Made by a program: the position numbers and the translations under genes | NCBI GenBank assembly: GCA_945643635.1 | Contig: CALZFC010000081.1 | Span: forward strand, 757,501 to 821,500 | DNA from: Allodiplogaster sudhausi | Lineage: Eukaryota; Nematoda; Chromadorea; Rhabditida; Diplogasteridae | Reading direction: 5' to 3' | Length of the DNA: 64,000 bases | In this document: piece by piece, positions 44,656 through 54,500 of the stretch | Layout: every line of letters begins with the position of its first letter | Position numbering within the stretch: position 1 is the stretch's first letter | Notes under the pieces: generated by a model | Told to the model about the DNA's origin: nothing | The model's input: only the letters and a program-made list of their open reading frames with translations | The model's database searches: none

Positions 44656-46174
44656 ATATAGATAGATGCTAGCTTGATAGATAGAGCGGCAGAGGAAGAA
44701 AGAAAAAAAGAGAGTGAGAGGGAGAGTCAATGGCAGTGAAAGAATGGAAGAGATAAACCTTTGAGGTTTTCGTACATGGGCCCAATGATCACGATTTCCC
44801 ACATCGCTATGACTGCTTCTTCTTTCCTGATCGTGGCTGCTTCCTTCGAGAGATTCTGCGTGACAGTACGCCCTGGAAGTCGCCACACCAAAACTATTCA
44901 GGTGATTAACTCTTTCTGTGGCTGTGTTCATGTCTGCACTCTCTCTGTATTCCACAGTCTCTACGCCTGCGATTGGTTCTCGTCTCGATCTTCCTTGGAA
45001 TTGTCACGAAGTTCTCTCATGCATTCGAACTAACTGTTAGTCTTCTTCTTTTGGTTAGGAGTGAAGAATGAAAAGAATACAGGTGAGTCGGACTGAAGCG
45101 TGCAAGGGAACAATGGTGGAGTTCAATCTCGCCCTCTCCGAACTCGCTTCCAATCCCATCTACAACTCTGTCTGGCGTCTTCTCTTCCGAAACATCTTCA
45201 CTATTCTCGCTCCTTTCTTCCTCCTCTGCTTCCTTAATCTCCGTATTGTTCTTCACATTCAACACGCACGGTATTTTAACAGCTTCCGTTCGCGTGCATT
45301 TCATTTCATTTGCATTACTTAAAGTACAAACTCTTATATCTACTAATTCCTAAAAACAACAAAGAAATAAGCGAAGTCTCCCAGAATGTTCGCGGGTCCT
45401 TCAACAACTCCATACATCAACATTTACAAGTTAACCGATGCTAAACGCAAGGTCTCTTTACTTTTGAATGTGCATTAATCTTCCCGTATCCTAATTTCGA
45501 TAGCTTCTCAGCCTTCTTCTCTCTCCTCTTCCATATAATTCAGTCCCGAGTCCGTGCTGCAACTCGCACTCTCGTCCTGGTTGCCTTGACTTATCTCCTC
45601 TCGAACGTCTTGAATGTCTTTGTCACCCTCTGGGAGTACTTCGACTACAACTCTCTGCTCAGCTTCCCCACTTTCTACATGTACTCTGTTGACATTGTGA
45701 GTTGTCTGTAGATAGCTGCAAATACAAGCAAGAACATTCTCTCAGGTGTCACTTCTGACTATTCTCGCTGGCGCAGTGCGGTTGCCAATTCACTTGGCCT
45801 GCCAGCCTCAGCTGAGGAAAGAGTTCCGGGCCCTCTGCAATGGAGATCTTGAAAGCGGCTGTGGAATCGAGGTAGCGCTAGCATTTTTTTCTTTTTAAAT
45901 AAGTTACACTTTATAATTTTCGTAATATTTATTTTTACAGCAAGGTACTAATTTTTCTTTTGTATGTGAGGAAGGAAACGGTCAAGCCATTATGGCTCTG
46001 GCTCAAAGCGCCCTTCGGACTGGAGAAGCTGCAGCTAGAGCAGAGGAAGAAGAGAGTGAGAGTGAGGAGGAAGAGGAGGGCGCAGAGACGCAGACACCTG
46101 CAGTCAATGACTCCTCTCATCTCCTCGCTGGCCTTCCCCAAACTCTCATTCACAAATCATCCATGTCTTCTTGA
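29797..46174 (+). CDS. Rhodopsin-type GPCR, nematode neuropeptide-receptor-like
   Basis: Nine exons: 29797-29895, 29953-30062, 44416-44556, 44766-44901, 44958-45035, 45083-45270, 45544-45696, 45746-45871 and 45941-46174, about 420 residues. The extracellular N-terminus has NCS. TM1 (WLVTGLGTAVAVISIAHNSL) is in exon 2, and exon 3 carries SSHMLYLSLLAVSDVIVAAA (TM2). TM3 ends ASFERFCV, an ERF in place of DRY. TM4 is LVLVSIFLGIV; ECL2 has a Cys (EACKGT); TM5 is IFTILAPFFLLCFLNLRIVL, TM6 VALTYLLSNVLNVFV and TM7 VSLLTILAGAVRLPIHLACQ. The tail is acidic. The pattern resembles nematode FMRFamide-type peptide receptors. The exon 2-3 junction keeps phase across about 14.4 kb. All junctions fit except exon 6-7, which is out of phase and implies a missed tiny exon or an odd splice. 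An acceptor 1 nt before AAATGG suggests trans-splicing. AATAAA lies near 46290. Confidence 0.8.
31030..31909 (-). repeat. 3' LTR of first BEL/Pao element (880 bp)
   Basis: Same ends as the other LTR plus an extra segment at 31157-31633. No purine-rich tract precedes it in the element sense. The LTR edge is preceded by CGGCCCCAG, similar to the GGCCCCCCGAG at the same place in the second element. Confidence 0.9.
31990..32812 (-). CDS. Spliced accessory frame (ORF3) with Gag-like zinc knuckles
   Basis: Exon 1 is 32812-32663 (50 codons, from MGEKSGPADKIMAAMDQVIN), the intron is 32662-32605 (58 nt, GTACTG...TTCAG), and exon 2 is 32604-31990. Together they encode about 254 residues with no stop. 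Exon 2 has a helical segment (LEEKISGLDDKFESWTESIG), a Pro/Tyr/Arg-rich stretch, and three Cys clusters: CPFCEGAHPPASC, CHNCLPPIGFEDIHKC and CLFCKKEAHHPSLC. Their order and spacing copy the triple zinc-knuckle region of this element's own gag-pol. It lies where env would be, on the element's coding strand, just before the 3' LTR. A TTTTCATATGCAG acceptor ends 4 nt before the ATG, so a spliced subgenomic RNA is likely. No signal peptide or membrane segment is present. The role is unknown; RNA binding is the natural guess. Confidence 0.7.
33157..37963 (-). pseudogene. pol: pol of first BEL/Pao element, interrupted in integrase
   Basis: The main frame 37963-33914 (1349 codons) opens with the end of gag, including zinc knuckles (CFRCLQRGHNATTC and a variant CTRCKKPHHEALC, nt 37400-37600). 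An aspartic protease with LDTGAT (about 37180) follows. RT has IVFDASASESGG (about 36260) and the catalytic box YVDN (about 35875) in place of YVDD. RNase H has AFADASKQAQAACVYW and LFSDSMISLSWL. The integrase HHCC region and first two acidic residues (DFAGP, LSDQAP) come next. Frame breaks near 33930 (AAAAA run) and 33860 precede the catalytic Glu (YERL). The remaining C-terminal part is at 33885-33157. YxDN is known in some BEL/Pao lineages and need not mean inactivity. Confidence 0.88.
37743..40212 (-). pseudogene. gag: gag of first BEL/Pao element, one frame break
   Basis: Starts MAGEQAHHTNIDDASELQ at 40212. The N-terminal part (to about 39480) contains about six 15-residue repeats (RPESLRSRPESLKST, nt 39866-40150) and a Lys/Pro- and Glu/Arg-rich region. 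A frame change near 39480-39540 leads into an acidic stretch and then the structural part from PTISEAEKKAFLRKCDTRLK at 39284. That part includes a segment of the Pao-type gag domain (LPRLTLRTFSGDLEDYETF). It runs to 37743, with another frame change to pol near 37880. It forms the particle and packages RNA. The RPESL array is unusual for a Gag N-terminus. Confidence 0.8.
40230..40247 (-). other. Primer-binding site
   Basis: Directly abuts the 5' LTR and begins TGGTGCGTCGGCC, complementary to a tRNA 3' end in CCA. The acceptor sequence fits what I expect for a nematode tRNA-Gly, but the exact tRNA is inference. Confidence 0.7.
40248..40650 (-). repeat. 5' LTR of first BEL/Pao element (403 bp)
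   Basis: Plus-strand ends TGTGCGCG and GCGAACA. It lacks a 477-bp segment present in the partner LTR; the junction is at ATTTATCGCT/CGCCTGATTGG. Confidence 0.92.
41238..43140 (+). CDS. Coiled-coil/AT-hook protein of a transposon-type family, frame break
   Basis: The first frame (41238-42368) starts MYGRGNETPTSHRYPG. It has a coiled coil to about residue 170, a basic stretch (RQRKRRKIKALKR), the conserved CNSLEVPILKPKKLTPEQDN block also found at 7199-8242, and an AT-hook-like KKRGRPSRRK. The second frame (42277-43140, shifted by one) has SPMHVLQGASIAIDEALRG, ARFWSDEEIDQCEQLIDYL, SVTPKMHILFNHVIPFMRRW and KMSEQAIEALHPQINELRA. The last two recall the C-terminal parts of large transposon-encoded proteins expanded in many invertebrates. 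No GT-AG intron neatly joins the frames near 42250-42290, so a one-base frameshift is likelier. An acceptor ends just before the ATG. AATAAA lies near 43241. It lies in the GPCR intron, same strand. The superfamily is not assigned. Confidence 0.6.
43798..43860. repeat. (GA)n microsatellite
   Basis: Purine tract in the GPCR intron. It creates spurious Ser/Leu frames on the minus strand. Confidence 0.9.
44347..44388. repeat. (CT)n microsatellite
   Basis: Pure CT run about 30 nt upstream of the TM2 exon acceptor of the GPCR gene. It may serve as an extended pyrimidine tract for that very long intron. Confidence 0.85.
44590..44646. repeat. (TA)n microsatellite
   Basis: About 28 TA units in the GPCR intron between the TM2 and TM3 exons. 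Confidence 0.95.
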
Positions 46175-46614
46175 TGCAACTTTTCTCTATCACTTCATTG
46201 AATCTTTTCAATTCACTCGTGCCTGTAAACCTCTCTCTCTGTTTTGCTCATCTTCTTCGAAATTTGTTTGTCTAATAATTTAAAGGCGTTAATAAAACTT
46301 AATTTCATATTGAACAAATAAACAAGTACATTGAAGCCAGATTCGATTATTCGTTTTAAACAAGTGGATTCGTGTAGTTAAAAATGTCGAAACAGTTCGA
46401 AAATGACGAATCTTGAAAGATTGGTCAAGTCCATTTCGTTAACTCTTTTTCGAAATAAGCGGTTGTCTTCCGCTGCTCTCTGATCTTTTCTCTTCCACCA
46501 AAGCGATTATGCCCACCAGTCTTCACAGTTCTCAATACGAGGTTTCCTTTTTTACTTGATTCTAATGAATGAAATATAAAAAAGTGCGTAAATGCTGAAG
46601 CTGCTAGAATTGAG

Positions 46615-47059
46615 GTGATAATGACTGACGTCTCCTTGTTCCGACGAGTGAAAAAGGCAGCGAATTCGGCTCTTCTCTCTGAAGAAGACAGCGGAGATGC
46701 CATTCAAAGGGTCAGCCACGCTGTCAAGGAACTTCTTCTTCAGGTATTCCTTTCGTCTTCTGTGCATCTACTAGAGCTATTTCTCCTCTCTCAATCTCTC
46801 GCTTTCCCTCATTCTCTCCTCATTCTCCTTCCTCTCCTTCCTTTCTCTCTCTGTCTTTCTCTCTCTCTCTCTTTTTCTCTCTCTTCTCTATAAATTTCAG
46901 AGTGCGGAATGGAGAAGTGGTGGCTGGGTGGTAGTGGTGGGCCGTGATATGGGAGGAGACATCAGCTGGTCGTCTTCATCTGGTGGTGGTCTCTTCATGC
47001 TGGGAGACTTGGCGGTCCTCTTCTTCCGTTGCCATCCCCTCAATTCCCTCCCTGGCTAA
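46615..47059 (+). CDS. Divergent LC8-type dynein light chain, 95 aa
   Basis: Exon 1 is 46615-46743 and exon 2 is 46901-47059. The phase is kept and the length is close to the 89 residues of LC8. The N-terminal half is helical (SLFRRVKKAANSALL, DAIQRVSHAVKELLL). The second exon has GWVVVVGRDMGGDISW and LFMLGDLAVLFFRC, matching the LC8 beta-strand core (a W-x-x-VVGR-x-F-G strand and the final Y-x-G-x-x-A-x-L-LF strand). LC8 is a dimeric hub that binds short linear motifs in dynein intermediate chain and many other partners. Odd: the core is divergent (SSSSGGG in place of the usual loop) and it has extra C-terminal residues. A TATAAAA at about 46573 suggests its own promoter, 440 bp after the GPCR stop. 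Confidence 0.65.
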
Positions 47060-47159
47060 GCCACTTATTCCCACCACTTCAGCCGCCTTCTTCGAACTGC
47101 TTCGTCTACTTCTATTCCATCTTTTCTTTTCTTGCTATTCCTGTTTGATTGAATGAATA

Positions 47160-47354
47160 TCAACAGTCGTTCATCGCCTTCTGAAAGGCAAGCTGAGAGT
47201 GAATGCGATTCAAATGGTTGAGTAGAGAATTCCACACAACTTTTTGCATGAGGCGGAATTCTTCCTTCCCGAATAAAGTTGTCTCCTGAGTGTTGAATCT
47301 TGCCATTCTTAGGATTACTTGTCTCTTAAAATGCTTCAAATCAAGGGCCAACAT
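47160..47354 (-). CDS. Possible small protein, 64 aa, unrecognised
   Basis: Single open frame from MLALDLKHFKRQVILRMARF to LAFQKAMNDC and a stop. The composition is protein-like (balanced, helical, no low complexity), but there are no family motifs or splice context. It may be a last exon whose upstream part I cannot find, or chance. Confidence 0.25.
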   Translation of the reverse strand: MLALDLKHFKRQVILRMARFNTQETTLFGKEEFRLMQKVVWNSLLNHLNRIHSQLAFQKAMNDC

Positions 47355-48126
47355 TCATGAATTCCACCACCGAGTTGAACCTCAAAATTCATAGTAGAAA
47401 CGGGGAAAACACATAGATTGTAAAGTCATTCTAGGAGCAGCGCGAAATAATATGGACGGCCGAAACCGCCGTTAAAATTAAATGAAGTGGTGTTAAATTA
47501 AATTTTTATATCCTCAATGTGGAGAAGAATGTGTGAGATAGAAACCAAATGACTGGATAGCCAAGTCTGTTTTTGAGAAGGTTATTTTGTATTGAAAGAG
47601 GGTGGAGTGCAATGGAAATGCACATTTAAACTCATTATTATCGAATGCGTACAGATTAGTAAGGGATTGAGAGAATTAAGGAGGAATCCGCTTCATCCTT
47701 GGCACCAACTTCGTGGACGGTCGATGTTGTCTGTATGTACATACATACATATGCACATATGTATGTATGTGCGTCCCGATAAGAACCTCTCATGACAACC
47801 CACCATTATCTTGATTTTTATATATTCATCGATATTATCACTCGGTATCAATCGTTGAAAGACAGCTGTGATAGAGAAGAATGCAGACGGAATGGTTCAT
47901 AGAATCTGAAGAGATCAAAAGGGCATAGGTACATACATATGGTGTGTGCGAAAAAATTGAAGACAATAATCTATACAGGAAAAGTCGATAAATAAGAATT
48001 ATGTCGATAAATATACGCAATCTATGTCAGGATTGCGAGCTTACGAACTCGAAGAACCCGTTGAATCTTCCAATATTCCCTATGAAAAAGTGTCTGAAAG
48101 AAGCAGAGCAGAGAAATGAACGGGAG
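47355..48126. other. Intergenic region
   Basis: No gene seen. Contains a palindromic ACATACATATG...CATATGTATGTATGT motif at about 47738-47773; similar motifs occur near 26158 and 60550. Confidence 0.5.
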
Positions 48127-49759
48127 CTAGGATTGGAGAGTCCCCTCTGGCGGCAGAAGAACTCCGGGCAGGACGAGGCGGCTGACGCACTTGCAGTCGT
48201 GTACGAAGATGTTCCCGAAGTCTTGACAGCGGCCGCACCAGCCAAGGCCAAACACGTCCTCAAGAAAAATCTCCCTTGGAAGCTTAGAATTAAACGGCTT
48301 ATTACACATCTGCATACCTAAAGAAATACCAGTATGATATTCAATGAACATTTTTTAAATTGTTACCATTTTTAAAACAATTTTTTTGATACGAGAAGAC
48401 AGGCTGGAACCTTGCAAGTGTTGGTTATGATGTCGAAACCGCAGCCGAGCTGCTCAGGCGAGATGTTGTTGCCAACCGCTTGTCCGTTGGGAGGGACCAG
48501 CTGGGGCCCTCCAGCTACGCCGAACACGAAAGAGGTCTGGCTGGCGAAGGAGGGAGGCATGATCAGGGGAGAAAGAGTAGCGGACGGAGAGTTCGGAAGA
48601 GGAGGGGATGGAGCGGCTCCCAGGAGAAGAGGCGGAGGAGTCTGAGCATTCTCTCATGCATTCGTTATTTTATTATTGCAATAATTTTTAGTATTTTCTT
48701 TTCTGACTCTTTTCCGATGAACTGACTTACCATACAACCAAAGAAACTGCAAAAGCAAAGGAGAGGAGCAACCCAAAGGAACAATTATTCACCTGAGGAT
48801 CAGAGGGCACGACATGACGAAGTTTATGAGAGGCCGTGATGGAAAAGGTGTGAGGAGAGCGAGGGGAGTCCTCCATCCAATTGGCGGGGGGCGTGGCCGA
48901 GGTGGTGGTGGAGGCCGCAGTTGTCGAAGTGCTTCTTCTCTCGTCCAGACCCGAGAAGTTCCGCACTTTCATGGTGGTCCTGTCGAGTGAGAGGGCCAGT
49001 TCAGAGGCCTCCGCCAGCACTCGCGGGTCTTCTTCCAACTTCTTCTCAATTCAATACTCATCTTTTTGTCTTTGTAAATGTGCAAATAGAATTCAATAGA
49101 AACCAAGAGAGTCGAAAGATGAAAGATGCAAAAGATAACGATGTCGAAATATGTATGTACATAGGCCACAATACACGGCTTTCAGTGATTCATTAAATAC
49201 CTTGTTATGGCTCCTCTGATCATAGGAGTTAGATGTGGATGATTCGTAGGCTGACGGGTTTGGAGTGGAGTGAAGTGAATGTGTGGGGAAAGCATGGACA
49301 CGGAGTCCCTGGAAGGTGCCTGAGGCACGTGACAACTGCTGTTGGTCACCTGTAAAGGTACATACGTTTTCGTAGCATTTCACCGGTTACAGTTGCCGCA
49401 ATATGAATTTATTTATATTTTACTTTTGTAATTCGGTAATCCAACCGTAATAGTAGACTTGTTGAATGTTACGGGAGGCTCTCCTGCCAGTCTTGACAAT
49501 GCGAGCGAAAGCATGCGGCACAGGAGGGGCGTACGCGAGGGAAGCGGAAAGCCGCGTCCGAATCAACGCAGCATCCGCTTCTGCCCTCAGACTCGGCTCC
49601 GCCCAGTGGCCACTGACAACTTCTACTCTTCCAAGGAGAAACAGGAAAGGAGTTCAATGATGACCTTTTGATTGTTGAAGGCTGCCTGGCCTTAGCGAGG
49701 GAGAAGAGAGCCAGACACAGAAAGAACAGCAGACATTTTGTCCGTTGCCTCCATCGCAT
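48127..49759 (-). CDS. Secreted Ser/Thr-rich protein with C-terminal Cys-rich domain
   Basis: Exons on the minus strand: 49759 to about 49630 (signal peptide MRWRQRTKCLLFFLCLALFS then LAKA); 49349-49201; 49044-48793; 48641-48411; and 48309-48127. The last four join in phase. The first joins in phase if the donor after SPWK (GTAGAAG) is used. The middle is Ser/Thr/Asn-rich (STSTTAASTTTSATPPA) and a Pro-rich stretch follows. The end has CGFDIITNTCKMCNK, GLGWCGRCQDFGN and VHDCKCVSR, a run of CxxC and CxC pairs typical of a small disulfide-bonded or metal-binding module. I do not recognise the family. Secretion is inferred from the signal peptide. Confidence 0.55.
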
Positions 49760-51012
49760 ACTCAAGGACTCAAGTTCTTCCACAAATACAGTCAATTTGG
49801 CACCATTGCATCTTCCTCTTTTTTCTGAGAGTTTACCACTTCAATAGCAGGCTGCCGAGAAATATGCGAGCAAAGTAAGAAAAGAAGGAATGAAACAGAG
49901 TGAAGCGTGATAGGGGGGAAGGGGAGATCGGCTAAGGCCAACAAAAGAAAACCTAAAGTTCTCATTGGTTTAAGAGAGCGTCTCTGTATGCCTCCAGTAG
50001 GGCGTGCCCCAGATCCAGACGTTGGATTTCGAATGTGAAAACATAGTCGGGCATGGCACTGGGCATCAGTAACAATATTAAATGGCAAAAAAGTTTTTTC
50101 AAAAAATATTTTTCCGTGAACAGGTAAAAGTATGGATAATTTCTGAATTGATGTATCTTTCTTCAAACTCAATATTTTTCAATTTTCTTTTTTTTTAGCG
50201 GAATCAACGTTGGATTCTGAACAAAAACAGCCCAGGTGTCTCAGTCAACTATTTCATTTTCACATCGAAAAATTACTTTTAATATTTGAATTTGACGGCA
50301 AAGTACCTTATACTCATTTGTGTGTGGGTGTTATATCTCAAAATGTAGAGCATTAAAAACTGTATAACATATATTCTTTTCGCTTCGCGTACACTACCCC
50401 TAAGGGGTGGAAAATAGGTTCAAATATGGGTGCCTCGGATATGTAGGATTCAAGGAATGCGTGAAAAGAAGTTAAATTCTTGTTGTAACATAAAATGAAC
50501 CATTTCATTCGATTCAGCACGTGCTTCTTTTCAAAAAAGCTTTACATTAAAGTTTCATAAAATTATCATCTTCCATGAAAAAAACCCATTTTTCGATTTT
50601 TCAGCCATTCTCCGAAAATGACCTAAAACTATTCGAATCGCTGTAGTTTCAATTATTTCAGCGAGAACAGAATGCGGATAGTACTATTCAGTACGCGACA
50701 AAATTCTATACAACATATATCCATTACATCTGGATATGACGTCCCTACGAATTACAGTATCGATTTTCCAAAGGCCGTCGCGCCCAAACTGACAGAACCG
50801 CATTTGGTAACTTTTCTTGAAATTTTAATGTTTCTTACTCATCCAATATATCATTCTGCTCCATTCAGCATACTGAATTCAGAACAGATGTTTATTTTGC
50901 AGATTTCCCGAGTTTGATTTCATCAATTCTGAATGTTGCACTTTTTTGGTTCCTTTTCGTATCTTTAAAATGTACGAAAAAGGCAATGAAACAGATCCGC
51001 CAGTTTTCGTTA
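49760..51012. other. Intergenic, AT-rich
   Basis: No gene supported. A 30-codon minus frame at about 50048-49955 (MPDYVFTFEIQRLDLGHALL) looks coding-like and follows a GCCCAG acceptor, but no other exon could be found. The rest (50170-50950) is AT-rich with no repeat structure I can define. Confidence 0.4.
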
Positions 51013-51017
51013 GTAGT

Positions 51018-51492
51018 TGTTGAGCCGACTTGGGTAATTAAACCTTTATTTCCATAATTGAAGAAATAATCAAATCAAAAACTGAAGAACTGTGTGTGTC
51101 TTCCAACTGTTCTCCTGACGCTTAAATATTGGTTCACCAACAAAACATAATACTTAGGGAATATGTGATTGTTGGAGAAAGAAAAGAGAGAAGCGAAACT
51201 GAATATGATTCATTGTCTGGAATTGGGAAAAGCGGAATGCGTTCAATCTTATCAAAACAACAGAAACAGAGGAAATTGCTTGTGAATCATTTGCGATGCC
51301 GAAGACTAGTTATGAGGCCTCGAGTTGTTTTCTTTGCGATAAGAAATGGGCGAGAAGGCAAAAAAAGGCGAATGATTCACTATAACGCCAAAGGCTAGAC
51401 ATGAGGCGGCTGGCTTGCTTTCTCTTTACGATCTTTTGGTTTCTTACATTTGGCGCGATTGCGCACATTTCTAATTTCGGCATTCGCCGACA
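51018..51492 (-). repeat. 3' LTR of second BEL/Pao element (475 bp)
   Basis: Same ends as the 5' LTR. In the element sense it is preceded by TTTGGCCCCCCGAG instead of a purine tract. Confidence 0.95.
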
Positions 51493-51513
51493 CTCGGGGG
51501 GCCAAATAAATGT

Positions 51514-54500
51514 CTAGAAGCAAAGTTTCAAAAGCATTGAAACTATGACAAATGAGGACAGCATCATTACTACTGTGAATTCAAGATTTTCTTTGATTAA
51601 GGCTATGAAATTGGATTTGAATTCCTTCAGTTGACTGAATCTTGAGTTGGAACCTTGGATTGTGTTGTCAGAGAGTAGCGTCTCGAGTTGCCCTTGAATT
51701 TGGATCGCTGTGCTTGAGACTCCGCAGCTGAGGTTGCAATCCTCATTCACTTGAGCGCTGGTGGCTTGGAAAACGGCTATTCTCGTTGTCGCATCTGGAG
51801 AGCATTGTATTGCGATTGCCAGACCGCTCTTGCAGTTCAGATGCCCGATGATATGGTCGTTTGCACTTGTGCAAATGTACGACATTTGTGCTCCAGTAGA
51901 GCAACTGTGGCATCCTTGCAACTTGCTGAAAAGTAGTTCACATTTGTCGCTTTCTTGGATTTGGGCAAATTGGAATCCTTCGATTGTGATTGAGACGTCG
52001 GCGACCGCCTTGAACGCCATTGCTTGGATCGTTGTCCCTTCGGCTTCAAGCCAAAGACTACCTGATCGCTGTGGTAGCGGTCGTTCATGCAGAGCCTTGG
52101 TCGTTGCTGCTCCTGTGGGGCATCTGCATGATACTTGGTCGTCGTCTATTAGATGACATTGGCATGCATTTGGATCGAGTTGGCATTGTTCGAGTTCGTT
52201 TGGGTTGCACTTGAATTGTTCAGCCTCTCGAACTTCTTCTTGGGTCAGCCTTCCGATCTTCGTGCCGTCAAATACGAAGGAATCGACTAGACTTGGCATT
52301 GGCGGGCTGACCACGTAGTTGAGTACGACCTTTACTCCTTGCACCGTCTCGCTGAAGCCGTTTGTCATCTTGAGCGTCCTTGTTTCGGTGCTGTTGTTTG
52401 TCGAGATGTCGATTTTCAGGGTGACGACGGCTAGGAAGGAGTTGCATGTGAATACTTCGTGTACTCCATTTTCTCGAGGTCGTGCTACTGAGCGGTAGAA
52501 TGTGCAGGCAGAATTGCATGACAGGCAACCATTCCACAAGCATCCTGACGATGGGAGGCAGCCTGATACTCCTGGTAGGTCATTCAGTGTTCCGAGCTCG
52601 GTGATTGATTGGTTTGGGCTGATTGTGCGGCAGCGGTCTTCTACACAACTTCCGGAGGATGAGCATCTCTTAATCGAGGTGGTGTCGATGTCAACAGCTT
52701 TGGTGTAGAAGTGGGAAATCTTCTCGCATCTTAGAGCGATCTTCTGGATAGACGCCTCAATTGTGGCTGCGGCACGTCCTTCTTGATCTTTCACCTGGAG
52801 ACAAAGTGTTCCACCAGTTGCTGCTTCCTTGAAATTGCTGACTGCCTGACTGCTGCAGCTCGTGATTCCAGCTATCGTCTCGCAAATCTCTTCCGATGTG
52901 GAGATGACGACTGAGTGGTCGCATGCATGGCAGATGGTAGTTGCTATGAAGAGGATGGTGAGAAGCGGGACGGCTTCTCGCTTTCTCGTGAAAGTGACCG
53001 GCTTGACGCGTCTTTCATCTGTTCGTTTCCACCTTGCCTGGCTTCGACAGAAGGTGGCAACCTTCCCAGCGGCGAGAAGAACTTTGCGGATCACTTGACA
53101 TCCTTTGCAGAGGCAAGTGGCAACTTTGAGAAGTGCACAGAGGATTGTAAGGATGAGGTACGAGCAGGCGATGACGGCAGCGATGGTAAGCTTTGGTATA
53201 CAGTGTGGATTTCTCACTGCCTCCCAGCAAACTGTGCACTCGATGCGCTCACAGAATGCGCCTGCTTGACAGTCGATCTGCTTCTCGAACACGACGACTT
53301 CCTTCTTGTACATCTTCACTGTTACCTTGTATGGGCTGGCGATGATGTTGTGCGGCAGTGCAATTTCTTGCTGTTTTTCTGGATCTTCGATCATGGCTTG
53401 ATAGGCAGCTGCTTGGAGGTTGATCAGGCGGACATTGTTGCCTGTCGCGTAGACACCGCCCTTGGTGCATATGATTGAGCAGTTAATGCACGTTTCTGTA
53501 TTCTCTGCTTCTCCGTAGACGGTTCTCTTGAGCGAACCCCATTGTCGAACTGCGACGGGACCTTCCTTCGTGGCTAGCATCGCGATGGGTGCCTTTGGTA
53601 AGAAGCAGAAGGCGGTGCCGTTCTCATCGCAGTTGAATTCCGTGCAGTACTCAGGTGTGCCAGTTTTGGTGCCTTCACCGATGCAATGGCTTCGACTGAT
53701 CTCGGGGAAGACGAGCTTCATCTCCTCGAGTGGATGGTAGCTGCCATCGTACAATTCAACCTGCAGTACTGTTGTCTCGATCGGCGTTTGAGAGCATTTT
53801 GGAGACGGCTTCCCCGAGCAATACTTCGGTCGCATGCTGTCCAGAGTGCTGCGGACCTTGTTGTTTTTGGCTGTGGAGTTGGCAGTATATGTGCCTTGGT
53901 AGAAGGAGCATCCAGAGGCCCATTTTTCACAACTGCACTTGGGGCCGCACATATCTCCAGTTTCTTTTCGAAGTGCGTTGCCTGGACACTGACGGGAAAT
54001 GTGGCAGATGCGTCCGTCTGGTCCTGAGAACGCGGCGTAGCCGTACTCCAGACATTCGTCGAGGAAAATAAGATTGGATGGTACTGGTGCCTTGTCATTT
54101 GGGCATCTTCGTGCGAGTCCTCCAGTTGCCAGAAGCAGAAGTATCAACATGCTTACCACTGCTTTCTTCACAGTTGATCGAAGGTTGTACGGCGTTGAGT
54201 TTGGTCTTGCCTTTATTACCGGTTTGTTCTTCCTCAGTTGATTGTTTGATTTGAAATATCGCTGCTTGTCATCTCCACTTCCTTTGTCCTTTGGATTTGG
54301 TTTTAGTTGAGAAAGCTTTGTGCGCTCTTCTTCTTTGTCATTTTCTTCGCCATTGTCGTTTTCATTCTTTTCGAGATGTAGGAGATGAGTTATGCTTCTC
54401 GTTAGCTGGCGTCCACTTGCAGTTTGCACTGTTGCGCTGCGTATTCGCCCATCGTTGCCTGGGTGAAGTGCGACAATCCTTCCGAGTGGCCATTCGTCCC

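Noticed and set aside
51129..51398. 89-codon plus-strand frame, repeated at 59784-60053
   Set aside because: It is identical only because both copies are LTRs; antisense to the element and without motifs.
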